Shown here: positions 31,361-39,984 of the stretch, one piece after another
Numbering within the stretch: the stretch's first letter is position 1
Layout of the letters: every line of letters starts with the position of its first letter
NCBI RefSeq assembly: GCF_001751255.1
Contig: NZ_LJGW01000428.1
Location: forward strand, 1 to 42,987
From: Streptomyces nanshensis
Lineage (GTDB): Bacteria; Actinomycetota; Actinomycetes; Streptomycetales; Streptomycetaceae
Reading direction: 5' to 3'
Length of the DNA: 42,987 bases
Notes under the pieces: generated by a model
Told to the model about the DNA's origin: nothing
The model's database searches: none
Seen by the model: the letters and a program-made list of their open reading frames with translations, nothing else
Made by a program: the position numbers and the translations under genes

Positions 31361-32308
31361 TCACGCGCTGAGCGCCGTCACGGGATGGACGCGCGCCTCG
31401 TCGGGGTGGAGCCAGAGCGGACCGCCCGCGGTCTCCACGCGTACCGCCCCGGCGGGCGGCTCGGCACGGCCGGTGAGCGCCGTGAACTCCGGCAGGGTCA
31501 GACTGCGCCAGCGGCCGAGCGCCTCGTCGGCACCGACCGTCGAAGGACCGGGAAGCGGCGCCGCGGCGGCCGTACGCGCCGCGTCCAGATACTCCCCGAA
31601 GGAGCGCCACCCCGGCACGCAGACGCGCCCGCCCGCCCCCTCGAACAGCACCGTCGGCAGGGCGTACCGGTACCGGTCGTTGTGAAGCTTCGCCTTGCCA
31701 CTGTGCGGACCGGGCGCGTCCAACTCCAGGATTTCGCGCGGGGGTTGCCGCGTCTCGCTCCAGTCCCGTTCGACCGAGTCGCGGGTACGCGGGGCGGCGG
31801 CCTCGCTCAGCAGCGCGTCCACATCGAGGCCGGGGACTCCCCGTACGACCTCCCGTACGCCGTCCGGCTCGTCGACGGGAGCGCCCAGGACGAACATCGC
31901 CTCGCGGAGCCTGCGCAGCACGCGCTCCGCGACGTCCGGCCCCTGAACCTCCGCCGCCCGTGCGGCCTGTGAGGCGGGCAGGCTCGTACGGGTCACCCGG
32001 CGCAGCGGCAGGGCGAACGGAGCGCCAGTGTGGGCGGCGACGTCCGCGACGAAGCCCTCGTACCAGCGTGTCTCCGCGTCGGCGTCCGGCGGCGGATCGT
32101 CGTCCTCCTCGAAGAGGATGCCGAACACGCGGCGCCAGGCGGCCCGTTGACCCAGGGTGTGGCGCAGCAGCCGGAGCGCGGGCTCCGAGCCCCAGGCCCA
32201 CGGGCACGCCGGATCGGTGAACTCCGTGACTTGTACGGCCTGTTCGGCCTCTCCGGACCGGCCGGCCCGTCCGGCGCGTACGGCGGTCGGCGCCGCATCG
32301 CCCGTCAT
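31361..32308 (-). CDS. DsbA family (thioredoxin-fold) protein
   Basis: The 315-residue DsbA/FrnE-like protein has QVTEFTDPACPWAWGSEPALRLL at the start. The active-site motif is C35-P-W-A with only the first Cys, as in many DsbA-family proteins linked to dehalogenase or isomerase-like roles. The rest (VLRRLREAMFVLG, YRYALPTVLFEG) follows the usual insertion and cis-Pro loop (PT). There is no signal peptide, so it is cytoplasmic. Its ATG overlaps the Rrf2 stop (ATGA), so both are translated together. It may handle a thiol or persulfide in the sulfur-linked locus. Confidence 0.85.
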   Translation of the reverse strand: MTGDAAPTAVRAGRAGRSGEAEQAVQVTEFTDPACPWAWGSEPALRLLRHTLGQRAAWRRVFGILFEEDDDPPPDADAETRWYEGFVADVAAHTGAPFALPLRRVTRTSLPASQAARAAEVQGPDVAERVLRRLREAMFVLGAPVDEPDGVREVVRGVPGLDVDALLSEAAAPRTRDSVERDWSETRQPPREILELDAPGPHSGKAKLHNDRYRYALPTVLFEGAGGRVCVPGWRSFGEYLDAARTAAAAPLPGPSTVGADEALGRWRSLTLPEFTALTGRAEPPAGAVRVETAGGPLWLHPDEARVHPVTALSA

Positions 32309-32769
32309 ACGGTCACCGCCGCCGCGGCGTCGGGTCCCGTGCCCCCACCCGGCTCGTACGTCCCGGCGGGCTCCGCCTCCACCAGGTCCGCCAGGGTCAC
32401 CGTCCCGAGAATCCCGTCCGCGGCGGCCTCGACCGCACGCCAGGTGTCCGGCAGCCGCCGCGCCGTGCCGGGGTAGGTCACATCGTCCAGGCGCTCACCG
32501 CGCAGGGTGAAGAACTCGCCGTCGACCGCCCGCATCACCTCGGCGACCGTGATCGTGCCGGCGTCGCGCCCCAGCCAGTAACCGCCCTCGCAGCCCCGCT
32601 GGCTGCGGACGAGACCGGCACTCCGCAGGTCGCGGAAGACCGACTTGAGGAACCTGAACGGGATTCCCTGCGTCGTGGCTATCCCCTCACAGGTCTGCGG
32701 CTGCGCGCTGTCCGCGGCGAGTTCGACGAGCGCGCGCACCGCGTAGTCCGCCTTGGCCGAGATGTGCAT
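32305..32769 (-). CDS. Rrf2 family transcriptional regulator (CymR-like)
   Basis: The product is 154 residues from the ATG at 32769, with AGGAAG nine bases upstream, giving the standard Rrf2 opening MHISAKADYAVRALVELAAD; an earlier ATG at 32802 is possible. The winged helix is followed by RFLKSVFRDLRSAGLVRSQRG and GGYWLGRDAG, and ADLVEAE lies near the C-terminus. The three spaced Cys of iron-sulfur Rrf2 proteins (IscR, NsrR) are missing; Cys27 and Cys60 remain. This suits the CymR-type branch that controls cysteine and sulfur genes. It probably represses the cupin gene, itself and the importer operon. Confidence 0.9.
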   Translation of the reverse strand: MHISAKADYAVRALVELAADSAQPQTCEGIATTQGIPFRFLKSVFRDLRSAGLVRSQRGCEGGYWLGRDAGTITVAEVMRAVDGEFFTLRGERLDDVTYPGTARRLPDTWRAVEAAADGILGTVTLADLVEAEPAGTYEPGGGTGPDAAAAVTV

Positions 32770-32842
32770 CGTCACCGTCTTCCTGGAGCGTTCCGCTGTC
32801 ATGCGATCACCGCCCGCGAGAACAAAGGTCCAGCTCGGCGGT

Positions 32843-32884
32843 AATGGACACATCTTGACATCCATTCGCGGCGGTCTCTACGGT
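32843..32884 (+). promoter_or_regulatory. Promoter and operator upstream of cupin gene
   Basis: TTGACA (32855-32860) and TACGGT (32879-32884), 18 bases apart, form a plus-strand promoter. AATGGA (32843-32848) and TCCATT (32861-32866) are perfect 6-base arms of a 24-base palindrome that encloses the -35 box. The left arm reads AATGGACAC, as at 31228-31236. Confidence 0.6.
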
Positions 32885-33045
32885 CACGCCGTGCCCTCGC
32901 ACCGGGCCGGGACGGGAGACATCCGGAGCCATCGCAGTCGGCACACCCGGCCGCCGTCCCCGTCAACACCCCCGGCCCCGCCCCTGTTTCGGCACCCGGC
33001 GCCGGCGCCCGGCAGCCGCCACCCCGCACGAGGAGCAGGAGTCCC

Positions 33046-33642
33046 ATGGCCCCGTCCACGTCGTCCCAGCCCGAGTCGTCGCAGCACGGGTCGTCCCAGT
33101 CCAGGTCGTCCCAGCCCGGCGATCCCCCCGGTGCGCAGCCGGACGGTTTCCACCCCGATCTGCCGGACGACAGCGAGGCCGGCAGCACACTGCCGCTGCG
33201 CGCCCGGCTGCACCACATCCGGGCCGACGCCTTGGACGGCGACACCGCACAGAGCGGCGGGATGCGCCGGTTCGCGGCCGTCAGCGGGCAGTCGGTGGGC
33301 TCGGAGCGCATCTGGATGGGGCAGACACACGTCGCCCCGGCCACCGCGTCCTCCGACCACCACCACGGCGCTTCGGAGACGGCGATCCATGTCGTCAGCG
33401 GCCACCCCGAGTTCGTCTTCCTCGACGACACGAACGGCACCCCGGAGGAGGTGCGGCTGCGCACCTCGCCGGGCGACTACGTCTTCGTCCCCCCGTACGT
33501 CCCGCACCGCGAGGAGAACCCCGACGCGGACGAGGAAGCCGTCGTGGTGATCGCCCGCAGCACCCAGGAGGCCATCGTCGTCAACCTTCCCCATCTGTAC
33601 GTCCACGGCCGCGAGGACGGACCGGACGGCCCGGGGCACTGA
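33046..33642 (+). CDS. Cupin domain protein
   Basis: The 198-residue protein has an N-terminal Ser/Gln-rich tail (about 1-35) that includes short repeats (SSQ). The cupin core has motif 1 (SDHHHGASETAIHVVSGHPEF, metal ligands His-His and Glu) shortened here to HHHGASETAIHVVSG, and motif 2 PGDYVFVPPYVPH. These would bind a metal, so it may be a dioxygenase or isomerase, or simply a sensor. GAGGAGCAGGAG precedes the ATG. It is divergent from the Rrf2 gene and shares an operator with it, so sulfur control is expected. The substrate is unknown. Confidence 0.88.
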   Translation: MAPSTSSQPESSQHGSSQSRSSQPGDPPGAQPDGFHPDLPDDSEAGSTLPLRARLHHIRADALDGDTAQSGGMRRFAAVSGQSVGSERIWMGQTHVAPATASSDHHHGASETAIHVVSGHPEFVFLDDTNGTPEEVRLRTSPGDYVFVPPYVPHREENPDADEEAVVVIARSTQEAIVVNLPHLYVHGREDGPDGPGH

Positions 33643-33948
33643 AGACGACGGAGAATTCCGCGCCCGATTACCGGCACGGAAATCAGCACGAAAAAGGGAA
33701 TTCCTCAGACGAAATCCGCGAGTTGGGCAGTCGGCGCACGCCTGGATTCATGTTGCCGGACTGTTTCGCCGTGTTTCACTGAAGCCGACGCTCTCCTGTG
33801 AATCACGCCGCTCACCAGGGCGTTCAATGGTTCGTTATCCGGTCGCAACTCTTCCGGCAGCGACAACGCCGGGCGCGTGATGCAAGGATGCAGCGCGACT
33901 CGCCTTTTCCGGCGCGGCTTCGCCGACCAATCCTCTGGAGGCTCACAG
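33643..33948. other. Intergenic region, nothing recognised
   Basis: These 306 bases lie between the cupin gene and the amino-acid binding protein gene. They are less GC-rich than their surroundings. I see no gene or strong hairpin; the promoter of the amino-acid importer must lie here. Confidence 0.5.
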
Positions 33949-34758
33949 GTGTCTGCGCGTACTCCGCTCCGTCCGGTCGCGGTGGTTCTCCCCCTCGTCC
34001 TGGCGTCCGGCCTGGTGGCCGGCTGTACCAGCACCAAGTCCTCCGGTTCGGGAGGCTCGGGAGTCCAGCTCGTCGCGCAGGACAAGCTGACGGTGTGTAC
34101 GCATCTGCCCTACGCGCCCTTCCAGTTCAAGAAGTCGGGCAAGATCGTCGGCTTCGACGTCGACATGCTGGACCTGGTGGCCGACAAGCTCAAGGTCGAC
34201 CAGAAGATCGTGGACACCCCCTGGGAGGGCATCCAGTCCGGCGAGGACCTCAACGCCAACAAGTGCGACGCGGCCGCCGCCGGCATGACGATCAACGACG
34301 TACGCAAGAAGAACCTGGACTTCTCCACGCCGTACTTCGACGCCACCCAGGCCCTGATCGCCAAGAAGGGCGCGAAGTACTCCTCGCTCAAGGACCTCAA
34401 GGGCAAGAAGCTGGGCGTCCAGGCCTCCACCACCGGCGAGGAGTACGCCAAGAAGAAGGCACCGAAGGGCGTCGAACTCGTCCAGTTCGAGGACGTCGCG
34501 CTGCTGCTCACCGCGGTCAAGTCCGGCCAGGTCGCCGCGGGCATCAACGACAACGGCGTGCTCTACGACTACGTCAAGAAGAACCCGGACACGGAGGTCA
34601 CGGCCGAGTTCGACACGGGCGAGCAGTACGGCTTCGGCGTACGCAAGGGAAACTCCGCCCTGCGCAAGCAGATCGACGAGACGCTGAAGAAGGCCAAGTC
34701 GGACGGCACGTACGACAAGATCTACAAGAAGTGGTTCGGCACCGCGCCCAAGAAGTAG
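33949..34758 (+). CDS. Polar amino-acid ABC transporter substrate-binding lipoprotein
   Basis: The product is 269 residues from the GTG at 33949, with GGAGG seven bases upstream. A signal peptide (PVAVVLPLVLASGLVAGC) ends in the lipobox VAGC. The mature part is a type-3 solute-binding protein: KLTVCTHLPYAPFQFKK, GFDVDMLDLVADKLKV, AAAAGMTINDVRKKNLDFS and LKDLKGKKLGVQ. This family binds glutamine, glutamate, arginine or related amino acids. It forms an operon with the following permease and ATPase. Confidence 0.92.
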   Translation: MSARTPLRPVAVVLPLVLASGLVAGCTSTKSSGSGGSGVQLVAQDKLTVCTHLPYAPFQFKKSGKIVGFDVDMLDLVADKLKVDQKIVDTPWEGIQSGEDLNANKCDAAAAGMTINDVRKKNLDFSTPYFDATQALIAKKGAKYSSLKDLKGKKLGVQASTTGEEYAKKKAPKGVELVQFEDVALLLTAVKSGQVAAGINDNGVLYDYVKKNPDTEVTAEFDTGEQYGFGVRKGNSALRKQIDETLKKAKSDGTYDKIYKKWFGTAPKK

Positions 34759-34781
34759 CCGCCCGAACCGCCCGGACACCG

Positions 34782-34833
34782 GACGCGGAACCGGGACGCG
34801 GAACCGGGACGCGGGACCGGGACGCGGAACCGG
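34782..34833. repeat. Four 13-bp tandem repeats
   Basis: The unit gacgcggaaccgg occurs at 34782, 34795, 34808 (one change) and 34821, in the 134-base spacer between binding protein and permease genes. It may form part of a message-stabilising or differential-expression element, but nothing proves that. Confidence 0.85.
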
Positions 34834-34892
34834 GACCCGTCGGCCGGTGGAAGTACCGCCGGGCAGGCACCAGTTGAGGAGTTGCACACCAC

Positions 34893-35678
34893 ATGTCCAT
34901 GTCCCGCCGGCAGCGGACGCGGGCCGTCCGGGGCGTCCAGTACGGGGTACTGGCTCTCGTCGTGGCCGCCGTCGCCTTCGGCGCGAACTGGGGCGAGATA
35001 CGCCGCGCCTTCTTCGATCTCGACGTCGCACAGGCCCAGTTCCCCGACATCATCACCACCGCCCTGGTCAACACCGTCGTCTACACCCTGCTCGGGTTCG
35101 GCTTCGGCCTGGCGCTGGGCCTGATCCTGGCGCTGATGCGGCTGTCGTCGGTGCCGCCCTACCGGTGGCTGGCGACCGCGTACATCGAGTTCTTCCGCGG
35201 CGTCCCCGCGCTGCTGGTCTTCATCGCGCTCGGCTTCGGCGTCCCGATCGCCTTCCAGGTCGTCATCAACCAGTACGTCACGGTGATGCTCGCCCTCGGC
35301 CTCGTCGGCGCCGCGTACATGGCGGAGACCATCAGGGCCGGCATCCAGGCCGTGCCCAAGGGGCAGGTGGAGGCGGCCCGTTCGCTGGGGATGTCGCAGG
35401 GCCGCGCGATGCGCTCGATAGTCATCCCGCAGGCGTTCCGTATCGTTCTGCCGCCGCTGACCAACGAGTTGATCCTGCTGACCAAGGACTCCTCGCTGGT
35501 CTATCTGCTCGGTCTCTCCCTCGGCCAGTACGAGCTGGCCAAGTTCGGTCGTGACGCGCTGAACGAGAACCGCAGCCTGACGCCGATCCTCGTCGCCGGG
35601 CTGTGCTACCTGATCATCACCCTCCCGCTCGGCCATCTCGTCCGGCGGCTCGAGGCCCGTACCGCGAAGGCCAGGTGA
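34893..35678 (+). CDS. Polar amino-acid ABC transporter permease
   Basis: The 261-residue HisM/GlnP-type permease has an N-terminal helix (YGVLALVVAAVAFGANW) followed by IITTALVNTVVYTLLGFGFGLALG. The conserved YIEFFRGVPALLVF and the EAA loop VEAARSLGMSQGRAMRSIVIPQAFR are present. The protein is full length for its family. GAGGAG lies about 12 bases before the ATG. It is the only permease in the operon, so it probably works as a homodimer. Confidence 0.92.
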   Translation: MSMSRRQRTRAVRGVQYGVLALVVAAVAFGANWGEIRRAFFDLDVAQAQFPDIITTALVNTVVYTLLGFGFGLALGLILALMRLSSVPPYRWLATAYIEFFRGVPALLVFIALGFGVPIAFQVVINQYVTVMLALGLVGAAYMAETIRAGIQAVPKGQVEAARSLGMSQGRAMRSIVIPQAFRIVLPPLTNELILLTKDSSLVYLLGLSLGQYELAKFGRDALNENRSLTPILVAGLCYLIITLPLGHLVRRLEARTAKAR

Positions 35679-35684
35679 GCGACG

Positions 35685-36578
<894 letters not shown>

Positions 36579-36658
36579 GGAACGTGAGCGCGAGCGCCGG
36601 GGATTGCCTGGTCGCTCGCCCAACTCGCCCTCGCAGCAAGCCCTTTCTGTAAAGTTTG

Positions 36659-36687
36659 TTGACGATTCCTCGGGCCGTACTTAGAGT
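36659..36687 (+). promoter_or_regulatory. Promoter of alginate lyase gene
   Basis: TTGACG (36659-36664), a 17-base spacer and TAGAGT (36682-36687) make a near-consensus vegetative Streptomyces promoter, 66 bases ahead of the lyase ATG. Confidence 0.7.
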
Positions 36688-36697
36688 TGCCGCACTT

Positions 36698-36709
36698 TGG
36701 ACTAGACCT
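36698..36709. promoter_or_regulatory. DasR-like site downstream of the promoter
   Basis: TGGACTAGACCT matches 10 of 12 core positions of the DasR operator TGGTCTAGACCA and covers the expected transcription start. Other GntR-type sugar regulators recognise similar sequences, so the regulator is not certain. Confidence 0.4.
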
Positions 36710-36752
36710 AGCGCGTCCAGTCCCCCCACAACTCTGAGCGCCGGAGGCCCCC

Positions 36753-37541
36753 ATGACGTCCCGGTCCAAACTCATCGCCGTTCTCACCGCCGCGGGCTTG
36801 GCAGGCACCCTCGCCGTGTTCGGCGGCGCCAACGCCCACGCGGGCCCCGCAGCCGACCCGGACACCGCGCCCGGGGGAAACTTCGACCTGTCGACCTGGG
36901 AACTCCAGGAGCCGGTGGGCTCCCCGGATTCGCCGACCACCATCCCCTCCTCGAAGCTCCAGGGCGCGGACGGCTTCCAGGACTCGTACTTCTACACCGA
37001 CGGCAAAGACGGTGCGATGACCTTCTGGGCGCCGGAGAAGGGCGTCCACACCCCCAACTCCAAGTACGCCCGCTCCGAGCTGCGCGAGACCGACAAGGAC
37101 GGCAGCCCCGCCGACTGGTCGCTCGACGGCTCGCATCGCCTTGAGGCGACGTTGCGTGTGGTGTCGGTGACTTCGAACGTGTGCGTGGGACAGATCCACC
37201 TCGGCAGCGGCGGCCCGTCCACCAAGCCGCTGGTAGAGCTGTACTACCGCTCCAACGGCGACATCGCGCTCGGCACCGAGAACTCGCCCGACGGCGGTCA
37301 GACCCTGCACGACGTGGGCAATGTGCCGGTCGGCAAGACGTGGAGCTACTCGATCGGCGTCTCCGGCGGCGACACGATCGACCTGAAGGTCAACGACAGC
37401 ACGACGCACTACAAGATCCCGTCGTCCTTCGACCAGTACAACCAGTACTTCAAGGCCGGTTCCTACAACCAGTCCTCCTCCGACAGCACCGAGAAGGGCG
37501 CACGCGTCGGCTTCTACGGCCTGGACGTCTCCCACGGCTGA
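36753..37541 (+). CDS. Secreted polysaccharide lyase family 7 alginate lyase
   Basis: The 262-residue protein has a signal peptide (about 1-30, ending NAHA) and a PL7 beta-jelly-roll. All three catalytic-cleft motifs are present: RSELRE (107-112), QIH (147-149) and YFKAGSYNQ (232-240), with the catalytic His in QIH and Tyr in the last motif. The Ile in QIH is usually found in enzymes preferring guluronate or mixed blocks. It would cleave alginate outside the cell by beta-elimination. No second lyase or transporter for the products is next to it. It has its own promoter. Confidence 0.93.
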   Translation: MTSRSKLIAVLTAAGLAGTLAVFGGANAHAGPAADPDTAPGGNFDLSTWELQEPVGSPDSPTTIPSSKLQGADGFQDSYFYTDGKDGAMTFWAPEKGVHTPNSKYARSELRETDKDGSPADWSLDGSHRLEATLRVVSVTSNVCVGQIHLGSGGPSTKPLVELYYRSNGDIALGTENSPDGGQTLHDVGNVPVGKTWSYSIGVSGGDTIDLKVNDSTTHYKIPSSFDQYNQYFKAGSYNQSSSDSTEKGARVGFYGLDVSHG

Positions 37542-37655
37542 GCGTTTCTCGCCGAGCGGACGCTCCCAACACCCCTGGGTGCAGGACCAGTTCGGGTCGG
37601 CACGGAACGGGGCGACGGGTGCCGAGTGCCGGGTGCGGAGCGGGCGGGCCGGGGT

Positions 37656-38894
37656 TCAGGGAGCCGGCGCCCGCTGCGCACCGAGCGGTTGCGGTGTCCG
37701 GGCGGAGGGCTTCCGGCGTTCCGCCCAGCGGACGGCAGGCGGCGCCAGCAGGCCGGTCAGAAGGAAGAGCGCCCCGACGACGTACCACCCCGGGCGTCCC
37801 CAGGTGATGCAGAGGGCGATGAGAAAGGCGGGTCCGACGGCTTCCGCAAGGCCGGCGCCCAGGCCGAAGACACCGAGGTACTGACCGGTGGCGCGCTCGG
37901 GCGCGAGGACGAAGGAGACCTCGAAACCTCCGGCGGAATGCCAGAGTTCGCCGACCGCATGAACGACCACCGCCGCAAGGAGAAGCGTGGCGGCCGCCCA
38001 TGCGGGGACACCCGCGGACAGCGAGATCAGGGAGCAGGAGACGAGAAAGGCCGCGCCTGCTAGCCGGTAGGCGCCGGCACCGGCACGGACGGAATCGACG
38101 CCACGGCTGACACGGACCTGGAAGGCGACGACGATCAGCGTGTTGGTGAGCATGGTGCCCGAGATGAGCCAGTGCGGAGCGGTGGTGGCCGCGACCAGCC
38201 AGAGCGGAACGGCCACCGTGAGGACCTTGAACTGGACGGCCATGATGCCGTCGAGGCCCGTGATGAGCAGATAGGGCCTGTCCCGTAGTCCGACCCAACG
38301 GGGGCCTCCGGCAACGGGATTCGGCTCGACCGGCGGCAGGAAGACCAGGATCGCCGCAGCCGCGACGAACGCGACGGCATTGCCCATGACCAGGAGCTGG
38401 TAGGCGGTAAGGGTGCCGACCTGGACGACCCAGCCCGCGAGCAGAGCGCCGAGAGAGATCCCGACATTGGTCACGGCGCGCAGATAGCCGCGGAACTCCT
38501 GCGGACGATCGCCTCCGTAGTACCTGATGAGCGGGCTGCGAGCCGCATTGCCGGCCGCCTTCGCCCCGGTGGCGACGCTGACCGCGAGCACGAATAACCA
38601 GAAGCTGTCCGCGAGTACGAATCCGGCCGTGGCCACTGCCTGCACGACGAGGGTGGCCGCGTGGACACCGCGCGCTCCGATCCGGTCGGCCAGATGACCG
38701 ACGGCGATGCCCAGAGCGAGCGAGACGAGACCCGCGACGCTGAGCCCGAGCCCGACCTGGTGGGCCGGGAGACGGACCGCCTGCGTGAAGTAGAGCACTC
38801 CGGCGGTGAGGAAGAGGCCGCTGCCGATGGTGTACACGAAGTTCGAGGCGGCCAGGACACGTTGCGGCCCGGCTGTCGGCACGAGGTGACGCAT
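37656..38894 (-). CDS. MFS transporter
   Basis: The product is 412 residues from the ATG at 38894 (GGAG seven bases upstream), with about twelve membrane helices. The motif-A loop reads GIAVGHLADRIGARGVHA and a helix-4 region PLIRYYGGDRPQEFRGYLRAVTNVG follows. It resembles drug or sugar efflux MFS proteins of actinobacteria; the substrate is unknown. It converges with the alginate lyase gene, so there is no reason to link the two functionally. Confidence 0.9.
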   Translation of the reverse strand: MRHLVPTAGPQRVLAASNFVYTIGSGLFLTAGVLYFTQAVRLPAHQVGLGLSVAGLVSLALGIAVGHLADRIGARGVHAATLVVQAVATAGFVLADSFWLFVLAVSVATGAKAAGNAARSPLIRYYGGDRPQEFRGYLRAVTNVGISLGALLAGWVVQVGTLTAYQLLVMGNAVAFVAAAAILVFLPPVEPNPVAGGPRWVGLRDRPYLLITGLDGIMAVQFKVLTVAVPLWLVAATTAPHWLISGTMLTNTLIVVAFQVRVSRGVDSVRAGAGAYRLAGAAFLVSCSLISLSAGVPAWAAATLLLAAVVVHAVGELWHSAGGFEVSFVLAPERATGQYLGVFGLGAGLAEAVGPAFLIALCITWGRPGWYVVGALFLLTGLLAPPAVRWAERRKPSARTPQPLGAQRAPAP

Positions 38895-39392
38895 GCAGCG
38901 GCTCCACTGGACGGACCGGTAAGGACCCGCACAGCTTGTTGCATATTATTTGCAGGAGCAAGGCCAATGCGACAGATGAAGACCGTCCCCGCCACGACGC
39001 TCCTCACAGAAACGGGCCGGGAGAACGAACGAGCGCTCTGACCCGCGTCGTTGAGCCCACCCGCGAAGTGCCCCCATGGCTCACTGAAGAGTTGAGTTTC
39101 CAAAGTCGCGATGCTCTCCCAGAGTTGGCGACCGGTAGGGAGGCGGGAGAACGACAGGCGAGTCCTCGCCAGCAGTGCCCACCGCTGCATACGCGACGAC
39201 GGACTCTGCGCGGCAAGTCCCTGCCGACCAACAACCCGCTCCGTTCCACGGTTTCGACGGACGGCGTCGTGTCTTTGGGCGGCGGGTGGGGCCCCTTACG
39301 GGCCTTGGGATGTCGGTCAGTGTCGAAAGCAGCAGCCGTATGTGTGCCGCAGCATCTGATCGTTGTCAGTGTGGGCTGGCAGGATCGCCGGC
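38895..39392. other. Intergenic region, only a possible operator seen
   Basis: These 498 bases hold no convincing gene; open frames on both strands have poor codon usage and no ribosome binding sites. TGCA-tattatt-TGCA at 38940-38954, a near-perfect AT-rich palindrome 46 bases before the MFS start, may be an operator for an ArsR- or MarR-type regulator encoded elsewhere. The minus-strand string TAATAT within it would serve as -10 box. Confidence 0.45.
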
Positions 39393-39821
39393 ATGCCACC
39401 GTTACTTCTCGCCGACGTCGAACAGGCCCTTCGCAGCAGTTGGAGTGCGGAGACCTGCACCCCTGAGTTCAGATCACGATGGACCGAAGACAATCCGGCT
39501 CGGGACCAGTGCGGGGTGACCGCCATGGTCCTCAACGACCTGCTGGGAGGCGAGCTGATCCGAGGAGAGGTCCACGTGAACGGAAAGCAAGTGGACTTCC
39601 ACTGGTGGAACCGCCTGGGCATGGGCATTGAGATCGACCTCACCCGCGAGCAGTTCGGACCCGAGGAGACCGTCACCAGCGGCGTCGTCATCCCTCGTCC
39701 GCCCGTGACCGAGTGGCGCCGGCTCCGCGAGGAGTACGAGCTTCTCCACGAACGGGTCATGGAGAAGCTCAACAACCAGCAGGGGACGGCCTCTGCTGCC
39801 GCACGTAGTCAGCCGGTTTGA
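39393..39821 (+). CDS. YunG-like protein
   Basis: The product is 142 residues from the ATG at 39393 (AGGAT ten bases upstream). The sequence ADVEQALRSSWSAETC, then WTEDNPARDQCGVTAMVLNDLLGGELI and HWWNRLGMGIEIDLTREQF, follows the small YunG family of unknown function, whose conserved Cys and His (CGVTA, HWWN) suggest a papain-like or transglutaminase-like core. The C-terminal helix is charged. It is a single-gene unit between a long empty region and the glycosyltransferase operon, which is on the other strand. Confidence 0.75.
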   Translation: MPPLLLADVEQALRSSWSAETCTPEFRSRWTEDNPARDQCGVTAMVLNDLLGGELIRGEVHVNGKQVDFHWWNRLGMGIEIDLTREQFGPEETVTSGVVIPRPPVTEWRRLREEYELLHERVMEKLNNQQGTASAAARSQPV

Positions 39822-39984
39822 ACCTGCTCGGTTCGTGCCGGGCGCGGCGAGGCGATAGGAGCTAGTGCCGGTCTCGACGAGGTGCCGTTGAAGCGAGGCG
39901 GTCGACGACGGCAGCGGAGAGTCGGAAGGTCCGTGGACGTCATGTCACCCCGGCAGACGTGCCGTCAACGGATTCAGCCATCGT

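Noticed and set aside
32753..33550. Plus-strand open frame across the Rrf2/cupin intergenic region
   Set aside because: The translation is Pro/Arg/Ser-rich and overlaps the cupin gene in another frame, whose metal-binding motifs are clear.
39004..39399. 131-codon minus-strand open frame in the 38.9-39.4 kb gap
   Set aside because: No ribosome binding site, unlike codon usage and no recognisable domain; treated as non-coding.
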